Below, in pieces: positions 34,205-41,954 of a stretch of 64,000 bases of DNA. The translations under genes were made by a program, and so were the position numbers. Source of the DNA: Caballeronia sp. M1242 (GTDB taxonomy: Bacteria; Pseudomonadota; Gammaproteobacteria; Burkholderiales; Burkholderiaceae); contig NZ_CP071130.1 in NCBI RefSeq assembly GCF_017220215.1, positions 1 through 64,000 on the forward strand, given 5' to 3'. The notes beneath the pieces were generated by a model. The model was not told the DNA's origin. It was given only the letters and a program-made list of their open reading frames with translations, and did no database searches. Numbering within the stretch: position 1 is the stretch's first letter; every line of letters begins with the position of its first letter.

Positions 34205-34314
34205 CATTCGACGCAAGTGATTTTCGCGGCCGAGCGTACTCTTCCCGCACGGCCGCGAGCATCGCAAAGAAAGAGCTCGCGCCCGCCGTCCACGAATCCA
34301 AGGAGACGAGTCAC

Positions 34315-35511
34315 ATGAGCACGAATCGCGGCGTCGTATATCTCGGTCAGGGCAAGGTCGAAGTCCAGTCCATCGACTATCCGAGAATGGTCGATCCGCG
34401 TGGCCGCGACATCGGCCACGGCGTCATTCTCAAAGTCGTCAGCACCAATATCTGCGGTTCGGACCAGCACATGGTTCGCGGCCGCACCACCGCGCCCATC
34501 GGTCTCGTGCTCGGGCACGAGATCACAGGCGAAGTCATCGAGATCGGCCGCGACGTCGAAACGCTCGCCATCGGCGATCTCGTGTCCGTGCCGTTCAACG
34601 TCGCGTGCGGACGCTGTCCCACCTGCAAGGCGCAGCACACGGGCGTGTGCCTCAACGTGAATCCATCGCGGGCGGGCGGGGCGTACGGCTATGTCGACAT
34701 GGGCGGCTGGATCGGCGGACAAGCCGAGTACGTGATGGTCCCGTACGCCGACTTCAACCTGCTCAAGTTCCCCGACAAGGCGCAGGCCATGTCGAAGATC
34801 CGCGACCTCACCTGTCTCTCCGACATTCTCCCGACCGGCTATCACGGCGCCGTCATGGCGGGCGTGAAGCCGGGCGCGACCGTGTATGTCGCGGGCGCGG
34901 GGCCGGTCGGCATGGCGGCGGCGGCATCGGCGCGTCTGTTGGGCGCGGCCTGCACGATCGTCGGCGACATGAACGAAGAGCGTCTCGCGCACGCGCGCAA
35001 GATGGGCTTCGAGACGGTGGATCTATCGAAAGACGCGACCCTCGCGCAACAGATCGAACAGATTCTCGGCAAGCCGGAAGTGGATAGCGCCGTCGATTGC
35101 GTCGGCTTCGAAGCGCACGGTCATGGCAGCGAGCACAACGCGGAAGCGCCGGCAACGGTCCTCAACTCGCTGATGGAAATCACGAAGGCAGCGGGCGCGA
35201 TCGGCATTCCGGGCCTCTATGTCACCGACGATCCGGGCGCCGCCGATGCCGCCGCGAAGAAGGGCAGTCTCAGCATCCGCTTCGGCCTCGGCTGGGCGAA
35301 GTCGCATTCGTTCCACACGGGCCAAACGCCGGTGATGAAGTACAACCGCAACCTGATGCAAGCGATTCTGTGGGATCGTCTGCCGATTGCGGATATCGTG
35401 AACGTGTCGGTGGTATCGCTCGATCAGGCGCCGGACGGTTATCGTCAATTCGATGGCGGCGCGCCCCGCAAGTTCGTGCTTGATCCGCACGGCATGCTCA
35501 AAGCGGCTTAA
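34315..35511 (+). CDS. fdhA: Formaldehyde dehydrogenase, glutathione-independent (zinc, NAD)
   Basis: A 398-residue zinc alcohol dehydrogenase-family protein of exactly the length and motif set of Pseudomonas FdhA, which holds NAD tightly and oxidises formaldehyde to formate. The catalytic zinc region is STNICGSDQHMVRG with GHEITGEV, and the structural zinc site is CGRCPTCKAQHTGVC near residue 97. The Rossmann motif is VYVAGAGPVGMAA near 190, and the family-specific insert is VDCVGFEAHGHGSEHN. Betaine, dimethylglycine and sarcosine demethylation all release formaldehyde, so its place here is logical. AAGGAG lies before the ATG. A shared bidirectional terminator follows. Confidence 0.93.
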   Translation: MSTNRGVVYLGQGKVEVQSIDYPRMVDPRGRDIGHGVILKVVSTNICGSDQHMVRGRTTAPIGLVLGHEITGEVIEIGRDVETLAIGDLVSVPFNVACGRCPTCKAQHTGVCLNVNPSRAGGAYGYVDMGGWIGGQAEYVMVPYADFNLLKFPDKAQAMSKIRDLTCLSDILPTGYHGAVMAGVKPGATVYVAGAGPVGMAAAASARLLGAACTIVGDMNEERLAHARKMGFETVDLSKDATLAQQIEQILGKPEVDSAVDCVGFEAHGHGSEHNAEAPATVLNSLMEITKAAGAIGIPGLYVTDDPGAADAAAKKGSLSIRFGLGWAKSHSFHTGQTPVMKYNRNLMQAILWDRLPIADIVNVSVVSLDQAPDGYRQFDGGAPRKFVLDPHGMLKAA

Positions 35512-35518
35512 ACAAAAA

Positions 35519-35548
35519 CAATGCGCCCCTAGAAGAAGGGGCGCATTT
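35519..35548. terminator. Bidirectional hairpin terminator between fdhA and the GbdR-like gene
   Basis: ATGCGCCCCT (35521-35530) pairs with AGGGGCGCAT (35537-35546) around a 6-base loop, flanked by A residues on the left and T residues on the right. The arms lie between two converging genes. Confidence 0.85.
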
Positions 35549-35568
35549 CCGTATACCGCCGAACGAAC

Positions 35569-36564
35569 TTAAGCCACCATCACAGGCACTGCACTCAAAG
35601 GCGGCACCTGCTTCCTTCTCTCGCGCGTAGGCGCAGTGCCGAATGCATCGCGATAGCTCTTCGAAAAGTGGCACGCGGACTGAAATCCGCACGCCATCGT
35701 GATGTGCATGATCGACATATCCGTCTGCAACAGCAGCTCGCGCGCGCGTCGCAACCGCAGCGTCAGATAGTAATGCGTCGGCGTCATGCCGAGGTGCTCG
35801 CGAAAGAGCCGCTGCAATTGCCGTTGCGACATGCCGGCAAGCCGCGCGAGTTCTTCGCGCGACAACGGCTCTTCGATGTTGTTCTCCATCAGCGAGATCA
35901 CTTCGAACAAGGATTTGTTCGCCGATCCGAGCCGCGCGACCAGCGGCATGCGCTGCTGGGCGCTCGTATCTCGCACGTGTTCGACGATGAACTGCTCGGC
36001 GATCTGCGTGACGCGCGCAGTGCCGACGCGCGAGGCGATCAGATTCAGCATCATGTCGAGCGGCGCGACGCCGCCGGTACACGTCACGCGATCGCGGTCG
36101 ATCACGAAGAGTTCCTTCAGGAAGCGCGTGTCCGGAAACTCTTCTTTAAGCGCCGACATGTTCTCCCAGTGAATCGCGCAGGCATAGCCCGCCAACAGAC
36201 CCGCACGCGCGAGCGCATACGTGCCGGTGCACAAGCTGCCGAGCACGCAGCCCGTGCGCGCGAAGCGGCGCAACGCGGAGAGATGCTCGAGCGCGGTCGA
36301 ACGCTGCACGTCGATGCCGCCGACCACGAACACGATATCCGGCTGGCCCACGCATTCCACGGGTCCCGTATCGACGGAAAGCCCATTGCTCGCCGTGACC
36401 GGTCCGCCCGTGGGACTCACGATGGACCATCGATACAGCGGCTGTCCCGTCAGATAGTTCGCCATGCGCAGCACTTCAATAGCGTTGGTGAACGCCATCA
36501 TCGTGAAGTTGGGAAGCGGCATGAAGGCGAAGTGCGACAGCGACGCTGTACGATCGGAAGACAT
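35569..36564 (-). CDS. GbdR-like (DJ-1/PfpI plus AraC) activator of betaine catabolism
   Basis: A 331-residue GlxA-type regulator. The N-terminal DJ-1-like domain reads FAFMPLPNFTMMAFTNAIEVLRMANYL and GSLCTGTYALARAGLLAGYAC. The AraC domain reads LARLAGMSQRQLQRLFREHLG and MSIMHITMACGFQSACHFSKSYRDAFG. It is divergent from the glyA-dipeptidase-4VR-dgcAB-etf cluster, the arrangement of the GbdR regulon genes in Pseudomonas, so activation by betaine or dimethylglycine is the likely role. AAGGA lies about 10 bases before the ATG at 36564, while the start 14 codons upstream has no site. It is a close relative of the protein at 19521-20513, suggesting duplication. Confidence 0.85.
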   Translation of the reverse strand: MSSDRTASLSHFAFMPLPNFTMMAFTNAIEVLRMANYLTGQPLYRWSIVSPTGGPVTASNGLSVDTGPVECVGQPDIVFVVGGIDVQRSTALEHLSALRRFARTGCVLGSLCTGTYALARAGLLAGYACAIHWENMSALKEEFPDTRFLKELFVIDRDRVTCTGGVAPLDMMLNLIASRVGTARVTQIAEQFIVEHVRDTSAQQRMPLVARLGSANKSLFEVISLMENNIEEPLSREELARLAGMSQRQLQRLFREHLGMTPTHYYLTLRLRRARELLLQTDMSIMHITMACGFQSACHFSKSYRDAFGTAPTRERRKQVPPLSAVPVMVA

Positions 36565-36830
36565 GGGGGAGTTGATTCCTTGGAATCTGATGTTCGACGC
36601 CGTCATTCGCGGCGCTTGCTGCTTCTGTCATTGTTTGACACTTCTGCATTTTGATTTCTAGTGCAACTAGCATGCCATCAGGCTAAACCCTGAGCGCCTA
36701 TAGCATGCCTGATTCGCCTTCTAAAGCCACGCACTAACGCGGCGCGAACACCCGTTCTAAAGCACTGATAAAGCGCACGATCGTTCCTCGGCAGTGCAGC
36801 GCGCGCGAGCGATGCGCCCTACACCCAAAG

Positions 36831-36874
36831 CCTTTTCGCCACTTGTCGAAAAAGGACGCGCATGTCGGAAAAGG
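36831..36874. promoter_or_regulatory. TGTCGNAAAAGG repeats upstream of glyA
   Basis: TGTCGAAAAAGG (36844-36855) and TGTCGGAAAAGG (36863-36874) are direct repeats starting 19 bp apart, and CCTTTTCGCCA (36831-36841) is an inverted partial copy beside them. A further single TGTCGTAAAAG occurs at 48389-48399 before the betaine-binding protein. The element lies 140 bp before glyA, in the 449-bp divergent gap after the GbdR-like gene. The remainder of 36565-37013 shows the dyad GATTCC/GGAATC near 36573 and no gene. Confidence 0.5.
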
Positions 36875-37013
36875 CCAAGAACACGTCTGAATTCATAAAT
36901 TGACCAGCAAGGCGAGGGTCAAGAATAGACGCAACGATGAAGACACGAGCGGCCTGAAACACGCGACGCGAGCTTCATCCAACGACCGTTCTTTCTGACC
37001 CGGACTCAAGCCC

Positions 37014-38288
37014 ATGTCGAACTCGAATCCCTTCTTCGAAGCGCCGCTCGCGGCCCGCGATGCCTCGGTGCGCAGCGCGATACTGAAAGAGCTGGAGCGC
37101 CAGCAATCGCAGGTGGAATTGATCGCGTCGGAAAACATCGTGTCGCGCGCCGTGCTGGAAGCGCAAGGCTCCGTTCTGACGAATAAGTATGCGGAAGGCT
37201 ATCCGGGCAAGCGCTATTACGGCGGCTGCGAATTCGTCGATGAAGTGGAGGCGCTCGCGATCGATCGCATCAAGCAACTCTTCGGCGCGAAGTTCGCGAA
37301 CGTGCAGCCGCATTCGGGCGCGCAGGCCAATGGCGCGGTGATGCTCGCGCTGGCGAAGCCGGGCGACACCGTGCTCGGCATGTCGCTCGATGCAGGCGGC
37401 CATCTCACGCATGGCGCGAAGCCGGCGCTCTCGGGCAAGTGGTTCAACGCGGTGCAGTACGGCGTGAGTCGCGACACCCTGCTCATCGACTACGAGCAGA
37501 TCGAGGAACTGGCGCAGCAGCACAAGCCTTCGCTCATCATCGCGGGCTTCTCGGCTTACCCGCGCAAGCTGGACTTCAAGCGGCTGCGCGCGATTGCGGA
37601 CAACGCGGGCGCTAAGCTGATGGTCGATATGGCGCATATCGCGGGCATCATCGCGGCGGGGCGTCATGACAATCCGGTGGAGCACGCGCATGTGGTGACG
37701 TCCACCACGCACAAGACGCTGCGTGGTCCGCGCGGCGGCTTCGTGCTGACCAACGACGAAGACATCGCCAAGAAGATCAATTCCGCCGTGTTCCCGGGGC
37801 TGCAAGGCGGTCCGCTGATGCATGTGATCGCGGGCAAGGCGGTTGCCTTCGGCGAGGCGCTGCAACCCGATTTCAAGACGTACATCGACAACGTGCTCGC
37901 CAACGCGCAGGCACTCGGCGAAGTGCTCAAGGCAGGCGGCGTCGATCTCGTGACGGGCGGCACCGACAACCATCTGCTGCTCGTCGATCTTCGTCCGAAG
38001 AACCTGAAGGGCAATCAGGTCGAGCAGGCGCTGGAACGCGCGGGCATCACGTGCAACAAGAACGGCATTCCGTTCGATACGGAAAAGCCCACCGTCACGT
38101 CGGGCGTTCGCCTCGGCACGCCCGCCGGCACGACGCGCGGCTTCGGCGTGAACGAGTTCCGCGACATCGGCCGCCTGATTCTCGAAGTCTTCGACTCGCT
38201 GCGCGCGCATCCCGAAGGCGATCCGCAAACCGAACAACGCGTGCGCCGCGAAATCTTCGCGCTGTGCGAACGCTTCCCCATCTACTGA
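37014..38288 (+). CDS. glyA: Serine hydroxymethyltransferase
   Basis: A 424-residue PLP enzyme interconverting glycine plus 5,10-methylene-THF and serine. Motifs are [12 protein letters not shown] near residue 38, [20 protein letters not shown] near residue 60 and the PLP lysine in [14 protein letters not shown] near residue 230. In this setting it condenses glycine from sarcosine with the methylene-THF made by SoxBDAG to form serine for SdaA. It is the first gene of a rightward cluster with short gaps (22 bp to the dipeptidase-family gene). It is probably a catabolic, inducible copy (GlyA1-like) besides a housekeeping one on the main chromosome. Confidence 0.96.
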   Translation: MSNSNPFFEAPLAARDASVRSAILKELERQQSQVELIASENIVSRAVLEAQGSVLTNKYAEGYPGKRYYGGCEFVDEVEALAIDRIKQLFGAKFANVQPHSGAQANGAVMLALAKPGDTVLGMSLDAGGHLTHGAKPALSGKWFNAVQYGVSRDTLLIDYEQIEELAQQHKPSLIIAGFSAYPRKLDFKRLRAIADNAGAKLMVDMAHIAGIIAAGRHDNPVEHAHVVTSTTHKTLRGPRGGFVLTNDEDIAKKINSAVFPGLQGGPLMHVIAGKAVAFGEALQPDFKTYIDNVLANAQALGEVLKAGGVDLVTGGTDNHLLLVDLRPKNLKGNQVEQALERAGITCNKNGIPFDTEKPTVTSGVRLGTPAGTTRGFGVNEFRDIGRLILEVFDSLRAHPEGDPQTEQRVRREIFALCERFPIY

Positions 38289-38309
38289 GCACACACGGAG
38301 CAACAAGCG

Positions 38310-39281
38310 ATGAGCACTCTGCACGATAACAGCATCATTATCGACGGCCTCAACATCTCGAAGTTCGAGCGCTCCGTGTTCGAGGACATGCGCAAGGGCG
38401 GCGTCACGGCGGTGAACTGCACCGTGTCCGTGTGGGAAGACTTTCAGAAGACCGTGGACAACATCGCGGAAATGAAGCAGCAGATCCGCGATTACAGCGA
38501 GATCCTCACGCTCGTACGCACGACCGACGACATCCTGCGCGCAAAGAAAGAGAACAAGACGGGCATCATCTTCGGCTTCCAGAACTCGTATGCGTTCGAG
38601 GACAACCTCGGCTATATCGAAGTGTTCAAGGAACTCGGCGTGAACGTGGTGCAGCTTTGCTACAACACGCAGAACCTCGTCGGCACCGGCTGCTATGAAG
38701 CCGACGGCGGTTTGTCCGGCTATGGCCGCGAAGTGATTCAGGAAATGAATCGCGTCGGCATCATGGTCGATCTCTCGCACGTGGGCGCGAAGACGTCATC
38801 GGATGCCATCGCCTGCTCGAAGAAGCCCGTCACGTATTCGCATTGCTGCCCGTCGGGTCTCAAAGAACATCCGCGCAACAAGACGGATGAGCAACTGAAG
38901 GAAATCGCGGACGCCAACGGCTTCGTCGGCGTGACGATGTTCGCGCCGTTCCTGAAGCGCGGCCCGGACGCGACGGTCGAGGACTATCTGGAGGCGATCG
39001 AATACGTGGTCGATCTCATCGGCGAGGACCGCGTGGGCATCGGCACGGACTTCACGCAAGGCTACAGCACCGAGTTCTTCGACTGGATCACGCACGACAA
39101 GGGCCGTTATCGCCAGCTCACGAACTTCGGCAAGGTCGTCAATCCGGAAGGAATCCGAACGATCGGCGAATTCCCCAACCTGACGGCGGCGATGGAGCGC
39201 GCGGGCTGGAGCGAATCGCGCATCAAGAAGGTGATGGGCGAGAACTGGCTGCGCGTATTCGGCGAAGTCTGGAACGTGTGA
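38310..39281 (+). CDS. Renal-dipeptidase-family protein of the dimethylglycine cluster
   Basis: A 323-residue peptidase M19-like TIM barrel, the counterpart of the conserved dipeptidase gene next to dgcAB in pseudomonads. The family core is present: GYGREVIQEMNRVGIMVDLSHVG near residue 145 and SHCCPSGLKEHPRNKTDEQL near residue 180. However, the N-terminal metal motif DGHND of M19 enzymes reads DGLNIS here (near residue 13), so the first His and Asp ligands are lost and normal binuclear zinc dipeptidase activity is doubtful. It may act on a betaine-related amide or be regulatory. It lies in a tight cluster 22 bp after glyA and 29 bp before the next gene. Confidence 0.85.
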   Translation: MSTLHDNSIIIDGLNISKFERSVFEDMRKGGVTAVNCTVSVWEDFQKTVDNIAEMKQQIRDYSEILTLVRTTDDILRAKKENKTGIIFGFQNSYAFEDNLGYIEVFKELGVNVVQLCYNTQNLVGTGCYEADGGLSGYGREVIQEMNRVGIMVDLSHVGAKTSSDAIACSKKPVTYSHCCPSGLKEHPRNKTDEQLKEIADANGFVGVTMFAPFLKRGPDATVEDYLEAIEYVVDLIGEDRVGIGTDFTQGYSTEFFDWITHDKGRYRQLTNFGKVVNPEGIRTIGEFPNLTAAMERAGWSESRIKKVMGENWLRVFGEVWNV

Positions 39282-39310
39282 ACGCAACGACACAAGAACA
39301 GGAACCTGAG

Positions 39311-39853
39311 ATGCAACCGCAACTGCCTATCGACGTCGACGCGCAAACGGGCGTCTGGACCACCGACGCACTGCCGATGCTTTACGTGCCGCGTCACTTC
39401 TTCACGAACAATCATGTGGCCGTGGAAGAAGCACTGGGACGCGAGACGTATGCCGAGATTCTGTACAAGGCCGGCTACAAGTCCGCGTATCACTGGTGCG
39501 ACAAGGAAGCCGCGAAGCACGGCATCGCCGGCATGGACGTGTTCGAGCATTACCTGAAGCGCCTGTCGCAGCGCGGCTGGGGTCTCTTCGATATCGTCGA
39601 ATCGGACCCGCAAAGCGCGATGGCGCGCATCCACTTGCGGCACTCGTCGTTCGTGCTCGCGCAGCCCGGCAAGCAGGGCAAGCTCTGCTACATGTTCGCG
39701 GGCTGGTTCGCCGGCGCGATGGACTGGGTAAACGACACCGTATCAGACAGCGCGAAGAAGGGCCCGCGCTCGCGGTCCATCGAAACGCAATGCGCGGCCG
39801 AAGGCCACGAGCATTGCGTGTTCGAAGTGTCGCCGTTGCAACTCCACGCGTAG
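39311..39853 (+). CDS. 4-vinyl-reductase-like (4VR/DUF5943) domain protein
   Basis: A 180-residue protein matching the conserved gene between the dipeptidase and dgcA in the Pseudomonas dimethylglycine cluster. The 4VR-like region includes LGRETYAEILYKAGYKSAYHWCDKEAAKHG, FEHYLKRLSQRGWGLFDIVE, and the Cys/His-rich C-terminal end, CYMFAGWFAGAMDWV then CAAEGHEHCVFEV. 4VR domains bind small hydrophobic ligands and can hold metal through such Cys/His pairs. AGGA precedes the ATG at 39311; a GTG overlapping the upstream stop at 39278 is an alternative. Its role in dimethylglycine oxidation is not known. Confidence 0.8.
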   Translation: MQPQLPIDVDAQTGVWTTDALPMLYVPRHFFTNNHVAVEEALGRETYAEILYKAGYKSAYHWCDKEAAKHGIAGMDVFEHYLKRLSQRGWGLFDIVESDPQSAMARIHLRHSSFVLAQPGKQGKLCYMFAGWFAGAMDWVNDTVSDSAKKGPRSRSIETQCAAEGHEHCVFEVSPLQLHA

Positions 39854-39875
39854 CTTCAATCCGAGGTCGTCCGCC

Positions 39876-41939
39876 ATGCGTTACCCGAACCTTTTCAAGC
39901 CGCTCACGCTGAACAAGCTGACTCTGCGTAACCGCATCGTCAGCACGGCGCATGCGGAGGTTTATGCCGAACCGGGCGGCCTGCCCGGCGATCGCTATAT
40001 CCGCTATTACGAGGAGAAAGCGAAGGGTGGCGTGGGGCTCGCCGTGTGCGGCGGCTCGAGCCCGGTGTCGATCGACAGCCCGCAAGGCTGGTGGAAGTCG
40101 GTGAACCTGTCGACCGACAAGATCATCGATCCGCTCTCGCGCCTCGCCGAAGCCATGCATCGTCATGGCGCGAAGATCATGATTCAGGCCACGCACATGG
40201 GTCGCCGCTCCGCATGGCACGGCGAGAACTGGCCGCATCTGATGACGCCCTCGGGCGTGCGCGAGCCGGTGCATCGCGGTAACGCGAAGATCATCGAAGT
40301 GGAAGAAATTCGCCGCATCATCGAAGACTTCGCGGCGGCTGCGAAGCGCGTGAAGGATGCGGGCATGGACGGCATCGAAATCTCGGCGGCGCACCAGCAT
40401 CTGATCGATCAGTTCTGGAGCCCGCGCACCAACTTTCGCACGGACGAATGGGGCGGCTCGCTCGAAAACCGCCTGCGTTTCGGCGTGGAAGTGCTGAAGG
40501 CCGTGCGCGAAGTCGTGGGCGCGGACTTCTGCGTGGGCCTGCGCATGTGCGGCGACGAGTTCCATGAAGATGGCCTGTCGCACGAGAACCTCAAGGAGAT
40601 CGCGCAGGCCATGTCGGAGACGGGCCTTATCGATTACATCGGCGTGATCGGCTCGGGCGCGGATACGCATAACACGCTCGCCAACTGCATGCCGCCGATG
40701 GCACTGCCGCCCGAGCCTTTCGTGCATCTCGCGGCAGGCATCAAGTCGGTGGTGAAGCTGCCGATCATGCATGCGCAGAGTATTCGCGATGCAGGGCAGG
40801 CCGAGCGTCTGCTCGCGAACGGCATGGTCGATCTCGTCGGCATGACGCGCGCGCAGATTGCGGACCCGCATATGGTCATCAAGATTCGCGATGGCCGCGA
40901 GGACGAGATTAAGCAATGCGTCGGCGCGAACTATTGCATCGACCGCCAGTACAACGGGCTCGACGTGCTGTGCGTGCAGAACGCGGCGACATCGCGTGAA
41001 GCGACCATGCCGCATGTCATCGAAAAGTCGCGCGGACCGAAGCGCAAGGTCGTGGTCGTCGGCGCGGGGCCTGCGGGACTGGAGGCGGCGCGCGTGGCGA
41101 AGTCGCGCGGGCATGATGTCGTGCTCTTCGAGAAGAACGATTACGTCGGCGGTCAGATCATGCTTGCCGCAAAGGCGCCGCAACGCGAGCAGATGGCTGG
41201 CATCGTTCGCTGGTTCGACATGGAAACGAAGCGGCTCGGCGTGGATCGCCGTTTGGGTGTCGCGGCCGACGACAAGGCCATCATGGCGGAGAAGCCCGAT
41301 ATCGTCGTGCTCGCGACGGGCGGTTCGTCGTTCACGGATCAGGTGCCTGCATGGGGCGTCGAGCAAGGGCTCGCCGTGAGCGCGTGGGACATTCTCTCGG
41401 GCAAGGTCGAGCCGGGCAAGAACGTGCTCGTCTACGACGGCGTGAGCACGCATGCCGGCGCGGGCGTGGCGGACTTCATCGCATCGCGCGGTGGAAACGT
41501 CGAGATCGTGACGCCCGATGTGAAAGTCGCCGATGACGTGGGCGGCACCACCTTCCCCATCTTCTATCGGCGTCTCTATGCGCAGGGCGTCATCCATACG
41601 CCGAACTACTGGCTCGACAAGGTGTACGAGGAAGACGGCAAGAAGATCGCCGTGCTGCGCAACGAGTACACGGAAGAGCAGGAAGAGCGCGCGGTCGATC
41701 AGGTGGTGATCGAGAACGGCAGCACGCCCAACGATGCGCTGTACTGGAAGCTCAAGCCCGAATCGCTCAATCGCGGCCAGGTGGATGTGCACACGCTCTT
41801 CGCGGCGCAAGCGCAGCCGTGCTTGTCCGAAGAACTCGGCAACGGCCGCTTCCTGCTGTTCCGCGTCGGCGACTGCATCTCGATGCACAACATCCACGGC
41901 GCGATCTACGACGCGCTGCGGCTTTGCAAAGACTTTTGA
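39876..41939 (+). CDS. dgcA: Dimethylglycine demethylase, FMN/FAD subunit DgcA
   Basis: A 687-residue protein of the trimethylamine dehydrogenase/2,4-dienoyl-CoA reductase type. An N-terminal FMN TIM barrel (FKPLTLNKLTLRNRIVSTAHAEVY; GMDGIEISAAHQHLIDQFWSPRTN) reaches to about residue 340. An iron-sulfur segment follows, then an FAD/NAD Rossmann pair (KVVVVGAGPAGLEAARVAKSRGHDV). It converts dimethylglycine to sarcosine and formaldehyde. The cluster motif reads CVGANYC...C, with Ala where trimethylamine dehydrogenase has Cys. GAGG lies before the ATG, and dgcB starts 15 bp after the stop. Family and role are secure from the cluster order. Confidence 0.92.
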   Translation: MRYPNLFKPLTLNKLTLRNRIVSTAHAEVYAEPGGLPGDRYIRYYEEKAKGGVGLAVCGGSSPVSIDSPQGWWKSVNLSTDKIIDPLSRLAEAMHRHGAKIMIQATHMGRRSAWHGENWPHLMTPSGVREPVHRGNAKIIEVEEIRRIIEDFAAAAKRVKDAGMDGIEISAAHQHLIDQFWSPRTNFRTDEWGGSLENRLRFGVEVLKAVREVVGADFCVGLRMCGDEFHEDGLSHENLKEIAQAMSETGLIDYIGVIGSGADTHNTLANCMPPMALPPEPFVHLAAGIKSVVKLPIMHAQSIRDAGQAERLLANGMVDLVGMTRAQIADPHMVIKIRDGREDEIKQCVGANYCIDRQYNGLDVLCVQNAATSREATMPHVIEKSRGPKRKVVVVGAGPAGLEAARVAKSRGHDVVLFEKNDYVGGQIMLAAKAPQREQMAGIVRWFDMETKRLGVDRRLGVAADDKAIMAEKPDIVVLATGGSSFTDQVPAWGVEQGLAVSAWDILSGKVEPGKNVLVYDGVSTHAGAGVADFIASRGGNVEIVTPDVKVADDVGGTTFPIFYRRLYAQGVIHTPNYWLDKVYEEDGKKIAVLRNEYTEEQEERAVDQVVIENGSTPNDALYWKLKPESLNRGQVDVHTLFAAQAQPCLSEELGNGRFLLFRVGDCISMHNIHGAIYDALRLCKDF

Positions 41940-41954
41940 CGAGGGCATTGCACG

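Noticed and set aside
36565..37013. Possible glycine or tetrahydrofolate riboswitch before glyA
   Set aside because: No conserved riboswitch core or tandem aptamer pattern is visible; the direct repeats fit a protein operator better. The gap before sdaA was also examined with the same result.
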